A stretch of DNA of 6,097 nucleotides from a bacterium (GTDB lineage Bacteria; Bdellovibrionota_C; UBA2361; OMII01), in NCBI GenBank assembly GCA_017853915.1, contig JAFMIS010000160.1:1-6097 (forward strand). The letters are read 5' to 3'. The number at the start of each line of letters is the position of its first letter. The stretch's first letter is position 1. The notes beneath the pieces were generated by a model. The model had not been told where the DNA came from. It searched no databases and worked only from the letters and a program-made list of their open reading frames with translations. The position numbers and the translations under genes were made by a program. This document shows, one piece after another, positions 5,461 to 6,097 of the stretch.

Positions 5461-6097
5461 TCAGGCTCCCTCTTTGACACGCGTTGTCTTCTTACGCGAC
5501 TGATCGATGCGCCACTCCGAGATCGACTTGTGATTGCCCGAAAGCAACACCTCCGGCACCCGTAAGCCTCGAAACTCCTCTGGCCTCGTGTATTGAGGAG
5601 ATTCAACCAACGCGCCACCATCCATGTGAGGAGAAAATGATTCGAAAACAATCGACTCGCTGTTGTGGATTACATCCGGACGCAACCGCAAGCACGCCTC
5701 GATGATGACCATCGCGGGCACTTCGCCCCCCATCACAACAAAATCCCCAATCGAGATCTCCTCATCGACTGCTAAGTCGACGACACGCTGATCAATGCCC
5801 TCGTAGCGCCCACACACAAATATAACCGAATCAAGGCTGGCGAGCTCATGCGCCTTAGCTTGGGTAAAACGTGGTCCCCCGGGTGACAACAGCACGACTC
5901 GACCCTGAGGAAGTCGCGCCTTGGCGGCCTCTATGGCCTTACAGAGAGGCTCTACCATCATCACCATGCCGGCCCCACCGCCGTATGGTGAATCATCTAC
6001 CTTCCAATGAGGCGGCGCCGAGAAGTCGCGAATATTGGTAGTCTTGACCGCGAGAAGTTTGCGCTCAATAGCCTTCCCAACCAGGCTTGTCTTGAGA
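5461..6097 (-). CDS. trmD: tRNA (guanine-N1)-methyltransferase TrmD, 5'-truncated by window edge
   Basis: TrmD makes m1G37 next to the anticodon of tRNAs reading CNN-type codons, preventing +1 frameshifting. The frame is open to the window edge (first full codon 6096-6094) and gives 211 residues; by alignment to E. coli about 16 N-terminal residues are missing. The ATG at 5967-5965 is internal, because family sequence (LVGKAIERKLL, then VDDSPYGGGAGM) continues upstream of it. In fragment numbering, the knot motifs are LLSPGG (69-74), CGRYEGIDQRV (95-105), EISIGDFVVMGGEVPAM (113-129), PQYTRPEEFRGLRVPEVLLS (167-186) and GNH (187-189). R137 matches catalytic R154 of E. coli, while E152 stands at the D169 position. 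The following loop has about five extra residues. The protein stops soon after the WR-----S---T segment, without the usual RRPDLL tail. It probably heads or continues a ribosome-maturation operon (rpsP/rimM type) beyond the edge. Confidence 0.95.
   Translation of the reverse strand, partial: LKTSLVGKAIERKLLAVKTTNIRDFSAPPHWKVDDSPYGGGAGMVMMVEPLCKAIEAAKARLPQGRVVLLSPGGPRFTQAKAHELASLDSVIFVCGRYEGIDQRVVDLAVDEEISIGDFVVMGGEVPAMVIIEACLRLRPDVIHNSESIVFESFSPHMDGGALVESPQYTRPEEFRGLRVPEVLLSGNHKSISEWRIDQSRKKTTRVKEGA
5466..5472 (-). promoter_or_regulatory. Ribosome binding site for the SPOUT methyltransferase, inside trmD
   Basis: On the minus strand this reads GAGGGAG, 10 nt before the GTG start at 5455 and just upstream of the trmD stop (5463-5461). 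It supports the GTG start and translational coupling to trmD. Confidence 0.6.

Noticed and set aside
5461..5967. TrmD as a complete 168-residue protein starting at 5967
   Set aside because: Conserved TrmD sequence, including most of the VDDSPYGGGAGM motif, continues in frame upstream to the window edge, so this Met is internal and the gene is cut by the window.

Overview
This is an ordinary, gene-dense stretch of bacterial chromosome of moderate GC. It carries seven protein-coding genes and no RNA gene, insertion sequence, CRISPR array, phage gene or recognisable mobile element. The lineage cannot be fixed from the window. TrmD followed directly by a stand-alone SPOUT methyltransferase of the Methyltrn_RNA_4 (Thermotoga TM1570-like) family is an arrangement I associate with deltaproteobacteria-like groups, Aquificae and Thermotogae, so a Gram-negative of the broad deltaproteobacterial type is a reasonable but tentative guess.

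Left block, plus strand (1-3770): the C-terminal end of an AI-2E family (PerM-like) membrane transporter, then nadC (quinolinate phosphoribosyltransferase, NAD synthesis), a monofunctional biotin-protein ligase (birA without the DNA-binding domain), and a large multi-pass GT39/ArnT-like lipid-linked sugar transferase. The gaps are 9 nt, an 8 bp overlap, and 13 nt. Two Shine-Dalgarno sequences overlap the upstream stop codon. This looks like one transcription unit, with two cofactor genes followed by an envelope enzyme.

Middle (3687-4220): a short MgtC/SapB-family membrane protein on the minus strand. Its 3' end overlaps the 3' end of the glycosyltransferase gene tail-to-tail by 84 bp. It is divergent from the next gene, with about 57 bp between the two starts.

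Right block (4221-6097): a divergent RdgB/HAM1-family nucleotide pyrophosphatase on the plus strand converges on a minus-strand pair. That pair is trmD (5' end outside the window) followed 5 nt later by the Methyltrn_RNA_4 SPOUT methyltransferase.

I found no multi-gene system that looks undescribed. The best leads are at residue level. The RdgB homologue has lost the family's FGYDP-type base-recognition motif and a nearby lysine while keeping the catalytic core. The GT39 enzyme has Ser where the family's first catalytic Asp normally lies. TrmD has Glu at the usual catalytic Asp position, a longer active-site loop and a shortened C-terminus. The 84 bp antisense gene overlap contains a small GA dinucleotide tract.
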